NCBI GenBank assembly: GCA_045540335.1 | Contig: JAZQHC010000045.1 | Span: 1-64,000 of the forward strand | Source: RGIG7213 sp045540335 | GTDB taxonomy: Bacteria > Bacillota > Clostridia > Oscillospirales > CAG-272 | Reading direction: 5' to 3' | Length of the DNA stretch: 64,000 nucleotides | Part shown: piece after piece, positions 25,261 through 33,366 of the stretch | How the letters are laid out: each line of letters opens with the position of its first letter | Position numbering within the stretch: position 1 is the first letter of the stretch | Program-made: the position numbers and the translations under genes | The notes under the pieces: model-generated | The model's input: the letters and a program-made list of their open reading frames with translations, nothing else | Told to the model about the DNA's origin: nothing | Database searches by the model: none

Positions 25261-27435
25261 GTGAAAATATTAAAAAAATCACTCTCTGTGCTTGCTTGCT
25301 TGGCCATAATTTTTACTATGATTCCGTTTATGGCAACGGAAGCTAAAGCGACAAATTTGAAAATTACACTTGATGCCGGCCACGGCGGTCACGACCCGGG
25401 TGCAACGGGCGCAAGACAATGGGGCGGCGACGACGAAAAGAACTACAACCTTCGTCAGACGCTTGCCGCTAAAGAAAGGCTGGAACAATACGGCGTTACG
25501 GTTTATCTTACAAGAAGCGACGACACGTTCGTTGTTTTGGAGGATCGCCCTCTCGTTGCTTATAACAACGGCTCCGACGCCTTCATAAGCATACATAACA
25601 ACTCTTTTACAAGCTCTTCTGCAAGGGGATGCGTTGTTTTTATTCCTAACAACAACTACCGTCCCATCAAAGCTAAGTCGCTTGCAATAGCAAATGCGAT
25701 AATGAAGAGACTTATGAACGACGTAGGTATTCCGAAAAACACAGATCCCTACACAAACACAAGCTCCAGCGTTACGTATCCAGACGGTTCTGCTGCCGAC
25801 CATTACAGGGTTATCAGATATTCCAAAATCTACGGCGGCACTATCACTGCATCTATGATCGTTGAAAGCTGCTTCCAATCTAACCAGTCAGACGTTCAGT
25901 CCTTCTTGCTTAACAGCGAAAAAGTTAAGCAAACCGGTTACGCCATAGCGGACGGTATTGCAGATTACTACGGTCTTTCTTTGCAAAACTACAAAAACAC
26001 GGTGGATGTTTCTGCTTCTTCTTCCGAATCAAAAGACGGCGAGGCTGTTGTTTTCAACAAAACTATGAATAAGGGCGTTGATACATCTTTGTCTGTTTCG
26101 GGGTGGAGCTTGCATTCAGAAGGTATTTCCTCATTCCAATATCAGGTTGGTGATGGTGCATGGAAAACAATGGCAGGAAGCTTCCGTCAGGATGTTGCAA
26201 ATGCATATCCTTCTTATGAAAATTGCAATACTTTGAATGCTTTTTTAGATACTATAGATATCTCTTCTTTGCCATCGGGAACTTCTAAAGTTACCGTTCG
26301 CGGTCTTACCAAGAAGAACAACTATTACGATGTTGCCGTTTATAACATCACGATGATTCCGAAACCCGGTACGACATATATGTCAACCGAAAAGACGCGC
26401 TTTGCTTTAAATGAGCCTATTAAAATAACCGCAAAGGGCGATGCACAAAATGCGTGGGTAGGCTTGTTCGGTGTTAACGAAAATCCCGGCGACGTTTCTT
26501 CTTATTACTGGTTTGAAATGCATAGCGGTGAAGTAACGATCAATGATCTGTTTAATGACGGTACTGCCAACAGCAGGGCAAGTTCTATAACAGAGGGTAC
26601 GTATAAGCTTGTTGCTTTTGTTGATGCGGGCTATATAATCGACCCCAATGTTCCGCAGATAACAATTACGTTAACCGGCAAAAGACACGTTGCATTGGAT
26701 AATCCTTCAAGCACAGTTTCGGTTGCAGTCGGTGAAGCGATATTCGTAAGCGGTTGGGCACTTCATCCGGATGGTCTTAAGGGCTTTGAAATAAGTATTG
26801 ACGGCGGTGCATCTTCGGCTATTGCCAACTCTCCTCGTTCCGATATATTCAGCGTATATCCTGATTATGCTACATGCTGTGCAGACGTTAACGGCTTTGC
26901 ACAAAATGTTGCAACGGATTCTCTCTTGGTTGGTAAACATACAGCTGTTGTAAGCGCTATTACCAAAACAGGCGATAAATTCGTGGTTGAAACATTTGAA
27001 TTTACACTTACACCTGCTCCTTACGACGGCGAGATAACCGCTGTGGAAAATTCGGGTGTTGTAATAGACAGAACGGGTACATCACCCGTTGTTCTCGGTA
27101 TCGGTGATAAGCTTTCCATTGACGAAGTTGTTGCATTGTTCGATGGTGAATATGCAATAACAGACGAAAACGGGGAAGAGCTTACAAGCGATTACGTAGG
27201 AAGCGGTTGCCTTATCAAATTGTATTATAAGGGTGCTTATTATGATACTGCTACGATAATCGTAGATGCAGACCTCGACGGTGACGGCGTTGCTTCTGCA
27301 AAAGACATAATAAGGGCTAAAAAGTTTATGAATAACAACGCACTTGATTGTTATTCACAAGCGGCAGACCTCGACCGTGATGGAAACGTTACTTCGTCAG
27401 ACTTAACGTTGATGTCGGGTGTTTGCATAGGTTAG
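25261..27435 (+). CDS. Secreted N-acetylmuramoyl-L-alanine amidase with Ig-like modules and dockerin
   Basis: This 724-residue enzyme should separate stem peptides from glycan. Signal peptide (about 1-30); Amidase_3 domain (31-240) with zinc ligands His 41 (DAGHGG), Glu 59 and His 112 (SIHNNS) and catalytic Glu near 202 (IVESCFQ); Ig-like module A (about 262-365, FRQDV); a central module (372-472) with WVGLF and GTYKLVAFVD; Ig-like module B (478-585, PRSD); pre-dockerin module (590-668); dockerin (669-724) with DADLDGDGVASAKDIIRAKK and AADLDRDGNVTSSDL. Translation starts at GTG, seven bases after GGAGGAG; the ATG two bases earlier runs straight into a TGA. It is divergent from the glucosaminidase operon and pairs with the next gene. 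Confidence 0.93.
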   Translation: MKILKKSLSVLACLAIIFTMIPFMATEAKATNLKITLDAGHGGHDPGATGARQWGGDDEKNYNLRQTLAAKERLEQYGVTVYLTRSDDTFVVLEDRPLVAYNNGSDAFISIHNNSFTSSSARGCVVFIPNNNYRPIKAKSLAIANAIMKRLMNDVGIPKNTDPYTNTSSSVTYPDGSAADHYRVIRYSKIYGGTITASMIVESCFQSNQSDVQSFLLNSEKVKQTGYAIADGIADYYGLSLQNYKNTVDVSASSSESKDGEAVVFNKTMNKGVDTSLSVSGWSLHSEGISSFQYQVGDGAWKTMAGSFRQDVANAYPSYENCNTLNAFLDTIDISSLPSGTSKVTVRGLTKKNNYYDVAVYNITMIPKPGTTYMSTEKTRFALNEPIKITAKGDAQNAWVGLFGVNENPGDVSSYYWFEMHSGEVTINDLFNDGTANSRASSITEGTYKLVAFVDAGYIIDPNVPQITITLTGKRHVALDNPSSTVSVAVGEAIFVSGWALHPDGLKGFEISIDGGASSAIANSPRSDIFSVYPDYATCCADVNGFAQNVATDSLLVGKHTAVVSAITKTGDKFVVETFEFTLTPAPYDGEITAVENSGVVIDRTGTSPVVLGIGDKLSIDEVVALFDGEYAITDENGEELTSDYVGSGCLIKLYYKGAYYDTATIIVDADLDGDGVASAKDIIRAKKFMNNNALDCYSQAADLDRDGNVTSSDLTLMSGVCIG

Positions 27436-27449
27436 TTTTTTACAGCGAT

Positions 27450-27483
27450 TTCGGATTTAAGGTTGTTTTGCCTTAAATCCGAA
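27450..27483 (+). other. Intercistronic hairpin without U-tract
   Basis: A 13-base stem (TTCGGATTTAAGG with its complement at 27471-27483) and eight-base loop separate the two amidase genes. No T-run follows, so read-through to the second gene is expected; the hairpin may instead protect the 3' end of the first message. Confidence 0.6.
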
Positions 27484-27508
27484 TGCTGAATAATATGGAG
27501 GAATACAG

Positions 27509-29692
27509 ATGAAAAAAATCTTTTCTTTATTGTTGGCTGTGGTAATGGTTATATCCCTTTTCCCGGTTATCGGCGTTTCTGCGGCTACACCCAATAGTTC
27601 GCTGGACAAATATAAGATAACTCTTGACCCGGGACATGGCTTTAACGGCGAATCTTATGAAGGTGCTGTAGGTGCCATGAAATGGGGCGGCGAGCAGGAG
27701 GACTTTTATAACTGGCGCATTGCCAACCAGACAAAGGCAACTCTTCAAGCTGCAGGCGTTGAAGTTATTATGACTAAGAATTCACTGGATGTATGTCCTG
27801 GCTTTCAAACACGTATTGATAAAGCAACGTCTAATGGTTCGGGAACGTTTGTAAGTATCCACAATAACTCTTCAACTATTTCTTCTGCAAGCGGTAGCCA
27901 GGTATTTATAGGTAACTATAACTATTTGCCTGACTGCGATGCCCGTTCTGAGGCAATGGGTATTGTTATTCAGGATAAGCTTCGTGATGAGGTGGGTATC
28001 CGTGTAAATACAAGACCATATAGTGAAAATTCCAAATCAGGTAGCCAGTATCCCGATGGATCTCTTCAAGACTACTATGGTATAATTCAAAGAGGTAAAA
28101 GAGCAAGACTTCATGCCGTTCTTATAGTTGAGTGTTGCTTCCAATCCAACCAGTCTGATGTTCAGACTTTCCTTCTTAACCCCCAAAAGGTTCTTGATAT
28201 GGGTACTGCCATTGCACACGGTATTATGGAATACTACGGCATTACTGGTACACCTTACGAAACCACTCTCGATAGCGAATCGGGTGCAAGTGCACAAAAC
28301 GCTGTAGTTAAAGTAAACAAAACCCTTACAAAGGGTGTAAATAACACGCTTAACGTTTCAGGTTGGAGTGTTCACGGCGATGGCGTTTCTTCCTATGAAT
28401 ACAGGGTTGGCGACGGTTCATGGCAAGCTATGACGGGCTCTTTCCGTCAAGACGTTGCAGACGCTAAAGCAACGTACGATAAATGTACAACACTAAATGC
28501 CTTTTCACAGAATATAGACATTTCTTCATTGCCTTCCGGTAAATCAACCGTTCAGATACGCGGTCTTACCAAGGCAGGCGAATATTACGATATTGCTAAT
28601 TACGAATTGTTTATGTATCCGGCGGCAGGCACAACTTATATGAAGGTTGAAAAAACGCGTTATGCATTAAACGATGCGATCAAGATAACCGCAAAGGGTG
28701 ATGCAAAAGGCGCTTGGGTAGGTCTTTTCGGTGCAAACGAAACCCCGGGTGATGTTGCATCTTATTACTGGTTCGAAATGCATAACGGTGTCGTTACAAT
28801 TAACGACTTGTTTAAAGACGGTACTGCTAACAGCAGGGCAAGCTCTATAACGCCCGGTGCTTATAAGTTGGTTGCTTTCGTTGATGCCGATTATACGATA
28901 GACCCCAATGTTCCGGCAGTATCTATCACATTGACAGGTAAAAAAGAATCCTGCCTTGATTCCCCCTCAAGCGGGAGTTCACTTTCCAAAGGAGAGTTGC
29001 TTCATGTTGCTGGGTGGGGTATTCATCCCGACGGCATTGCAAAATATGAGATTAGTATCGACAATGGCGAATTCATCACTTTGGATACAAAGCACCGCCA
29101 AGACGTTCTCAATGCTTTCCCTGATTACGCAGCATCTTGCGCAGACGTAAACGGATTTGCAGACGATATTTCTACAAGCGAGCTTACAGTTGCTGATCAT
29201 ACAGCTGTTGTAAGGGCAGTTACAAAATCCGGTGATACGTTCAGTATAGGAACGGTTACGTTTACTGTTACACCTGCTAAATATGACGGTAAGATAACGG
29301 TTAACTCTACAGCTGATATTACAATAGACAGAACAGGTACAGAAACGCTGGTTCTTGGCGTAAGCCCCGAACTTACAGTTGAAGAAGTAATTTCGCAGTT
29401 TGAAGGCGATTACATCATTACAACTGCAGATGGTAAAGAAGTTACGTCCTTTGTTGGCAGTGGTTGCATAATCAAGCTTGCATACGAAGGCGCATATTAC
29501 GATGCGGCTGTTATTATAGTAAAGGCAGACGTTGATGGCGATGGTCTTGCAAGTGCAAAGGATATTATCAGAGCTAAAAAATACAGAAAAGATAATACCG
29601 TTGAATGCTTCGAAAAAGCGGCAGATCTTAACTCTGACGGTGTAGTTGATGCAAATGATATCAAGCTTATTACACAGCTTTGCATTGGCTGA
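27509..29692 (+). CDS. Secreted N-acetylmuramoyl-L-alanine amidase with Ig-like modules and dockerin (paralogue)
   Basis: This 727-residue paralogue of the preceding gene has the same order of domains: signal peptide (about 1-26), Amidase_3 domain with PGHG (His near 43), SIHNNS and IVECCFQ, Ig-like module with FRQDVADA, central WVGLF module, second Ig-like module with HRQDVLNAFPDY, pre-dockerin module, and dockerin with ADVDGDGLASAKDIIRAKK and AADLNSDGVVDANDI. The central and dockerin parts are most alike between the two; the catalytic domains differ more, for example in the longer PGHGFNGESYEG loop, so bond or substrate preference may differ. The start is ATG with a GGAGG site. It ends two bases before the convergent YpeB-like gene. 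Confidence 0.92.
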   Translation: MKKIFSLLLAVVMVISLFPVIGVSAATPNSSLDKYKITLDPGHGFNGESYEGAVGAMKWGGEQEDFYNWRIANQTKATLQAAGVEVIMTKNSLDVCPGFQTRIDKATSNGSGTFVSIHNNSSTISSASGSQVFIGNYNYLPDCDARSEAMGIVIQDKLRDEVGIRVNTRPYSENSKSGSQYPDGSLQDYYGIIQRGKRARLHAVLIVECCFQSNQSDVQTFLLNPQKVLDMGTAIAHGIMEYYGITGTPYETTLDSESGASAQNAVVKVNKTLTKGVNNTLNVSGWSVHGDGVSSYEYRVGDGSWQAMTGSFRQDVADAKATYDKCTTLNAFSQNIDISSLPSGKSTVQIRGLTKAGEYYDIANYELFMYPAAGTTYMKVEKTRYALNDAIKITAKGDAKGAWVGLFGANETPGDVASYYWFEMHNGVVTINDLFKDGTANSRASSITPGAYKLVAFVDADYTIDPNVPAVSITLTGKKESCLDSPSSGSSLSKGELLHVAGWGIHPDGIAKYEISIDNGEFITLDTKHRQDVLNAFPDYAASCADVNGFADDISTSELTVADHTAVVRAVTKSGDTFSIGTVTFTVTPAKYDGKITVNSTADITIDRTGTETLVLGVSPELTVEEVISQFEGDYIITTADGKEVTSFVGSGCIIKLAYEGAYYDAAVIIVKADVDGDGLASAKDIIRAKKYRKDNTVECFEKAADLNSDGVVDANDIKLITQLCIG

Positions 29693-29694
29693 TA

Positions 29695-30711
29695 TCAGGC
29701 GTAAAACTTGATTTCGTTAAATTCTTTATCCACCCCGATAGTGGTTATTCCACCGTCGGGGTGGTTTTTATATTGAAAATAATATACGCCAAGCAGTTCG
29801 TACGTATTTAGCAGTTTTGCAGTCGGATGTTTTTCAAAAATATAATTATTTGCAGTAATTTCACATTCTTCGCGTGTATATTTTTGCAAATACGGACGCG
29901 TTATAAATGATTTTAAAATTATATCACCGTCTGCATTTAGAATAGCGCACGTGTTTTGATTGTAAACAAGAAAGCCTGTAGGGGAAATTTTACTGTTTAT
30001 GGATATATATTTACATTCGTTAAAATCATACGTGCTTTTAAATGCGGCTTTTGCGTTTTCTAATATGGCTTTTTCATTTATTTTTTTATCCGTTCTTGGA
30101 ACAGAAGCGACGCCTTCTGCCTTCATAAAAAAGCCGTTTTTGTACAGAATTTTATCAATATTATACACGCTTAAAGTCCCATTTACAGCGGAATTTTTAT
30201 ATTCTTCATATGATAAAATTTTTAATACGCTTGCTTCTTTATCTGAAGAACAGCATATAAACCCGTATAAAGCTTCTATTTCTGTATATACCTTTTGCGA
30301 TATTTTTTCATAGCTTGAAAAAACATCGGTATAACAATTCAAACGCATTTCTTTGTCGGTAAACGCTTTGCATAAATTTTCTCCCTCTTTTTCACAGGTG
30401 GTTATAAAATCAAAAAGGGAAGAAAGCATACCGTTTTGTAAAGAAAGTTTGTTTAAATCGTTTTTTAAAATTCTTGCATTGCCGCAAAAGCTACCGTAAA
30501 TCTCGCTGAATTGCATAGCATTTTTGCAGCTTGCCATTTTTGAAACGTCGTTGTTGAAGCTTTTATAGGATGTGCAAAAATCGGTAAAATCATTGTAAAC
30601 GCTTCCGCTTTTCAAATTACTTGTATCATATGTGAAAAAAATTCTTCGCGCACCGATAAAAATACATTCAAAAACGATTATAAAACATAATATAACAACT
30701 AATTTTCTCAT
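29695..30711 (-). CDS. Membrane-anchored protein, possibly YpeB-like
   Basis: This 338-residue protein has an N-terminal membrane anchor (about residues 3-22) and otherwise lies outside the cytoplasm. The helical first half (AMQFSEIYGSFCGNARILKN, followed by segments rich in Leu and Glu) and the PepSY-like second half (residues about 215-338, ending VDKEFNEIKF) recall the order of YpeB, which in spore formers protects and inhibits the cortex-lytic enzyme SleB. Resemblance is in pattern, not in clear motifs, and no sleB is adjacent. The neighbours are dockerin-bearing amidases. No good ribosome binding site precedes the ATG. Its 3' end contains the terminator of the convergent amidase operon. 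Confidence 0.5.
   Translation of the reverse strand: MRKLVVILCFIIVFECIFIGARRIFFTYDTSNLKSGSVYNDFTDFCTSYKSFNNDVSKMASCKNAMQFSEIYGSFCGNARILKNDLNKLSLQNGMLSSLFDFITTCEKEGENLCKAFTDKEMRLNCYTDVFSSYEKISQKVYTEIEALYGFICCSSDKEASVLKILSYEEYKNSAVNGTLSVYNIDKILYKNGFFMKAEGVASVPRTDKKINEKAILENAKAAFKSTYDFNECKYISINSKISPTGFLVYNQNTCAILNADGDIILKSFITRPYLQKYTREECEITANNYIFEKHPTAKLLNTYELLGVYYFQYKNHPDGGITTIGVDKEFNEIKFYA
29730..29770 (+). terminator. Strong terminator of the amidase genes inside the YpeB-like coding sequence
   Basis: CCACCCCGA (29730-29738) pairs with TCGGGGTGG (29756-29764), and an inner GTGG-TTATT-CCAC stem extends it. TTTTTA follows at once on the plus strand. On the minus strand no T-run follows, so it acts only for plus-strand transcripts. 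Confidence 0.85.
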
Positions 30712-30869
30712 ATTTTTCTGTTTTTTCAGTTATTTGATATTAGTATTTCGATTATTTACAAAAACAATCCATTAAAAGAAAAAAAGTCCGATTTCCTTTT
30801 TTTGTCGCAAAATAAGCCGTTTTTTTATGAAAAAAATAGGAAAACAGGGATAATTTTTTTATAACCCTA

Positions 30870-30898
30870 TTGAATATTTAAAAAAAAGATGTTATAAT
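30870..30898 (+). promoter_or_regulatory. Promoter of hup-rqcP
   Basis: TTGAAT and a perfect TATAAT are separated by 17 bases, and the A-tract-rich spacer and upstream region resemble UP-element-assisted promoters. The ATG at 30936 has an AGGAG site. Confidence 0.7.
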
Positions 30899-30935
30899 AA
30901 ACTACACTCAAATAAAGTTTAGGAGATTTATTAAA

Positions 30936-31211
30936 ATGAACAAGACAGAACTCGTTGCAGAAGTTGCAAAAAATGCAGGTCTTACAAAAGTACAGGCAGA
31001 GGCAGCTGTTAACGCAGCTATCGAAGCAATAACAGCTTCACTTGCAAAAGAAGATAAAGTTTCCATCTTCGGCTTTGGTGCATTCGAAGTAAAATCGCTT
31101 GCAGCAAGAACAGGTATCAACCCCAGAACAAAAGAAAAGATGGAGATTTCCGCTTCTAAGAGAACAGTATTCTCTGCAAGCAAGAGACTTAAAGACGCTA
31201 TCAACAAATAA
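30936..31211 (+). CDS. hup: HU-family DNA-binding protein
   Basis: This 91-residue protein is a full-length HU nucleoid protein that bends and compacts DNA as a dimer. The N-terminus MNKTELVAEVAKNAGLTK, the FGFGAFEVK strand near residue 47 and the minor-groove arm RTGINPRTKEKMEISASK, with the DNA-intercalating proline, are all present. It shares a 1-base stop/start overlap (TAATG) with the S4-domain gene, an arrangement also seen in other Clostridia. Confidence 0.97.
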   Translation: MNKTELVAEVAKNAGLTKVQAEAAVNAAIEAITASLAKEDKVSIFGFGAFEVKSLAARTGINPRTKEKMEISASKRTVFSASKRLKDAINK

Positions 31212-31453
31212 TGCGCCTTGACAAGTTTTTAAAAGTATCTCGCATTATTAAACGCCGCACGGTAGCAAACAATGCGTGCGACACAGACCATGTTATGGTC
31301 AACGGGCGTCAGGCGAAGGCATCGTATGATGTAAAGGAAAACGATATAATTCAAATAACATTCGGTGACAAAATATTAAAAGTAAGGGTAAAGAATGTTA
31401 AAGAGCACGTTTTGAAATCAGACGCCGGCGAACTTTACGAAGTTATCGAATAA
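31211..31453 (+). CDS. rqcP: S4-domain RNA-binding protein RqcP (YabO)
   Basis: This 80-residue protein consists of one S4 RNA-binding domain starting MRLDKFLKVSRIIKRRTVAN, followed by VMVNGRQAKASYDVKENDII. The family member RqcP (YabO) takes part in ribosome-associated quality control, helping RqcH add alanine tails on stalled 60S-type large subunits (50S in bacteria). Length and position directly after an HU gene match that family. The start codon overlaps the hup stop, so translation is coupled. Confidence 0.9.
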   Translation: MRLDKFLKVSRIIKRRTVANNACDTDHVMVNGRQAKASYDVKENDIIQITFGDKILKVRVKNVKEHVLKSDAGELYEVIE

Positions 31454-31485
31454 AAAAATTCCGCTTTTTCAAGCGGAATTTTTTT
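31452..31485. terminator. Bidirectional terminator after rqcP
   Basis: AAAAAAATTCCGCTT (31452-31466) pairs with its complement at 31471-31485 around a four-base loop, with T-rich ends on both strands. It also ends the convergent SpoIID-family gene, whose stop is at 31494. Confidence 0.85.
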
Positions 31486-31493
31486 ATGTTTAT

Positions 31494-33356
31494 TTACTTT
31501 TGCATTGCGATATATTCTTCATGTGTTACTATCTGCGTATTTGGATAGTATTTGTATATCATCTCTTTGTAATCGTATCCGAGATTGCCCAAGTCGCGCA
31601 TACCTATTTGCGATATACCCGCACCGTGACCGTTGCCTTTGCCAATGAATATAAAATTACCGTTTTCTTCATCTTCTTCGGGGGTAAGTGCATCAGAAAC
31701 GAATTTTTTCGCCTCTGCCATAACATCAAGACTAACGCCGCCGATCGATGCGTTTACAGATAAAACATTCGGCAAAACGGTTGTTTTTATATCTGTATCC
31801 GTTGCAACGTGTATTTCCTCGTTGGGAGGAATCATTTTTACGCCGTTTGCAGTTATAACGTAAATGCCCGTGGGGGAAGCATCCATGCCGTCTGATATTG
31901 CGCCGTTGTGCTTAACAACGAAATTAGAGGTATGCAAGTAGTCCGCAAATGCTTTATATACCGTACGCGATCTGTTTATCGTTACGGAATTACCGCGTGT
32001 ATCGGTAACTTTTACTGCGTAAACATACGTAGAGTTATCGCATAATTCGAGAATTTCTATATCTGAAATGGCGTCTTTAAGCTGAGTATATCCTTCACTG
32101 CGAAGGGAAGCGCATAATTCCTCTGGCGTGGCTTCGAATTGCCAGCTTCCGTATTTATGATCTTTGTACTGTTCCCACGGTGTAAACTGTCCAACAAGAT
32201 ATTTTTCGGGCAGCTGATTCCATATTTGATGTGCTGCAGCCATAGAACCGCCGCCAAGGCTTGAATAATACGAAAGCGTAGGTTTACCGTCGCAAACGAT
32301 GATCTGCCCCTTGGTTGCCGCAACAGCTTGCCTTACTGCATCATCAACCCTGCTATGCCCCTTTGAATTCTGGCAGTTAGAGGTTGCACATACATCAAAA
32401 CCGTATTTTGCGTGTTTTCCTGCGTTTGAATATGCAACGGTACGTACGCATATAGCAAAAGCTTTAAGTGTTTCAGAAGGCCAAGAGGTGTATATTTCCC
32501 ACGGCATAACGCTTTCTACGTATTCTTCCATTTCGGATATCATAACAAGTGCGATGCCGTCAACGGTGTCATCTTTAAAACGTCTGAATTCAAAAACACC
32601 GGGCCTGTAATAGCCGTTTTGCATTTTAAGGTAGTTATACTGTCCGTCTGTTCTTTTGGGATAACAGCCAAAGCCAAACTCATCCTGCGTATCAAAATAA
32701 TAAATGAATTCGCCGCTTTCGTAATCAAGTATAACTACTTCTGTTTGCCCTGGCGAAAGAACGGTTGCGCCCTCAAACTCTTTTTCTATTTCTTTTAAAG
32801 CTTCGTTTGCTTCATCATCGGTAAAATAAGCACCTAACAAAATACGGTGGTTTCCGTTTATAAAAGCGGGGATTAAAGCTGTGTTTTTATAAGCAGATGA
32901 AATATCAGTTATATTATCGGTTACTTCTTCGTACGAAGCATAGGTATTAGGTAAAAGAATGTGGTATCCGCCTACGGTAGCTTTTTTTACATCTGACGTG
33001 CTTTTATATACGGATTTAGAAGATGTTTCATCGTATTTGTACAGGTTTCCGCCCTTGGCAAAGAATACATCGTTTTTGTCGGAAATGGTACATATGTATC
33101 CGAAAGCATGATCTCTTGTGGTGGTGTAAATATCAAATCCAAGCTGCTCGTGCGAGGGGCGTATCCTGTATCCTTCTTCACAATCGTCGGAATAGCATAT
33201 ACCAACGCGAACAAACACATCGTCTTTTTCAAAAGGACCTGTGACCGTGTTTTCTGCCGCATTTACGGAAACATGTGAAAGAGGGTTGCAAAAAGTACCC
33301 GAAATAAACAGTGCGGAAATGATAATACACAGCACTCTATTTGCGATTCTTTTCAT
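31494..33356 (-). CDS. SpoIID/LytB-domain secreted protein
   Basis: This 620-residue secreted protein has a signal peptide (about 1-33) and, in its second half, a SpoIID domain. In SpoIID this is a lytic transglycosylase needed for engulfment; LytB relatives enhance amidases. Key pattern: EYVESVMPWEIYTSWPSETL near residue 270 (catalytic Glu region), then YYSSLGGGS and GKGNGHGAGISQIGM near the end. Residues 35-250 are an extra N-terminal region including a SPOR-like stretch (HRILLGAYFTDDEANEAL). It is longer than SpoIID itself. It begins 10 bases after a small secreted protein in the topoisomerase IV operon, with an AAGGGG site. Confidence 0.9.
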   Translation of the reverse strand: MKRIANRVLCIIISALFISGTFCNPLSHVSVNAAENTVTGPFEKDDVFVRVGICYSDDCEEGYRIRPSHEQLGFDIYTTTRDHAFGYICTISDKNDVFFAKGGNLYKYDETSSKSVYKSTSDVKKATVGGYHILLPNTYASYEEVTDNITDISSAYKNTALIPAFINGNHRILLGAYFTDDEANEALKEIEKEFEGATVLSPGQTEVVILDYESGEFIYYFDTQDEFGFGCYPKRTDGQYNYLKMQNGYYRPGVFEFRRFKDDTVDGIALVMISEMEEYVESVMPWEIYTSWPSETLKAFAICVRTVAYSNAGKHAKYGFDVCATSNCQNSKGHSRVDDAVRQAVAATKGQIIVCDGKPTLSYYSSLGGGSMAAAHQIWNQLPEKYLVGQFTPWEQYKDHKYGSWQFEATPEELCASLRSEGYTQLKDAISDIEILELCDNSTYVYAVKVTDTRGNSVTINRSRTVYKAFADYLHTSNFVVKHNGAISDGMDASPTGIYVITANGVKMIPPNEEIHVATDTDIKTTVLPNVLSVNASIGGVSLDVMAEAKKFVSDALTPEEDEENGNFIFIGKGNGHGAGISQIGMRDLGNLGYDYKEMIYKYYPNTQIVTHEEYIAMQK

Positions 33357-33366
33357 GTGTTACCCC

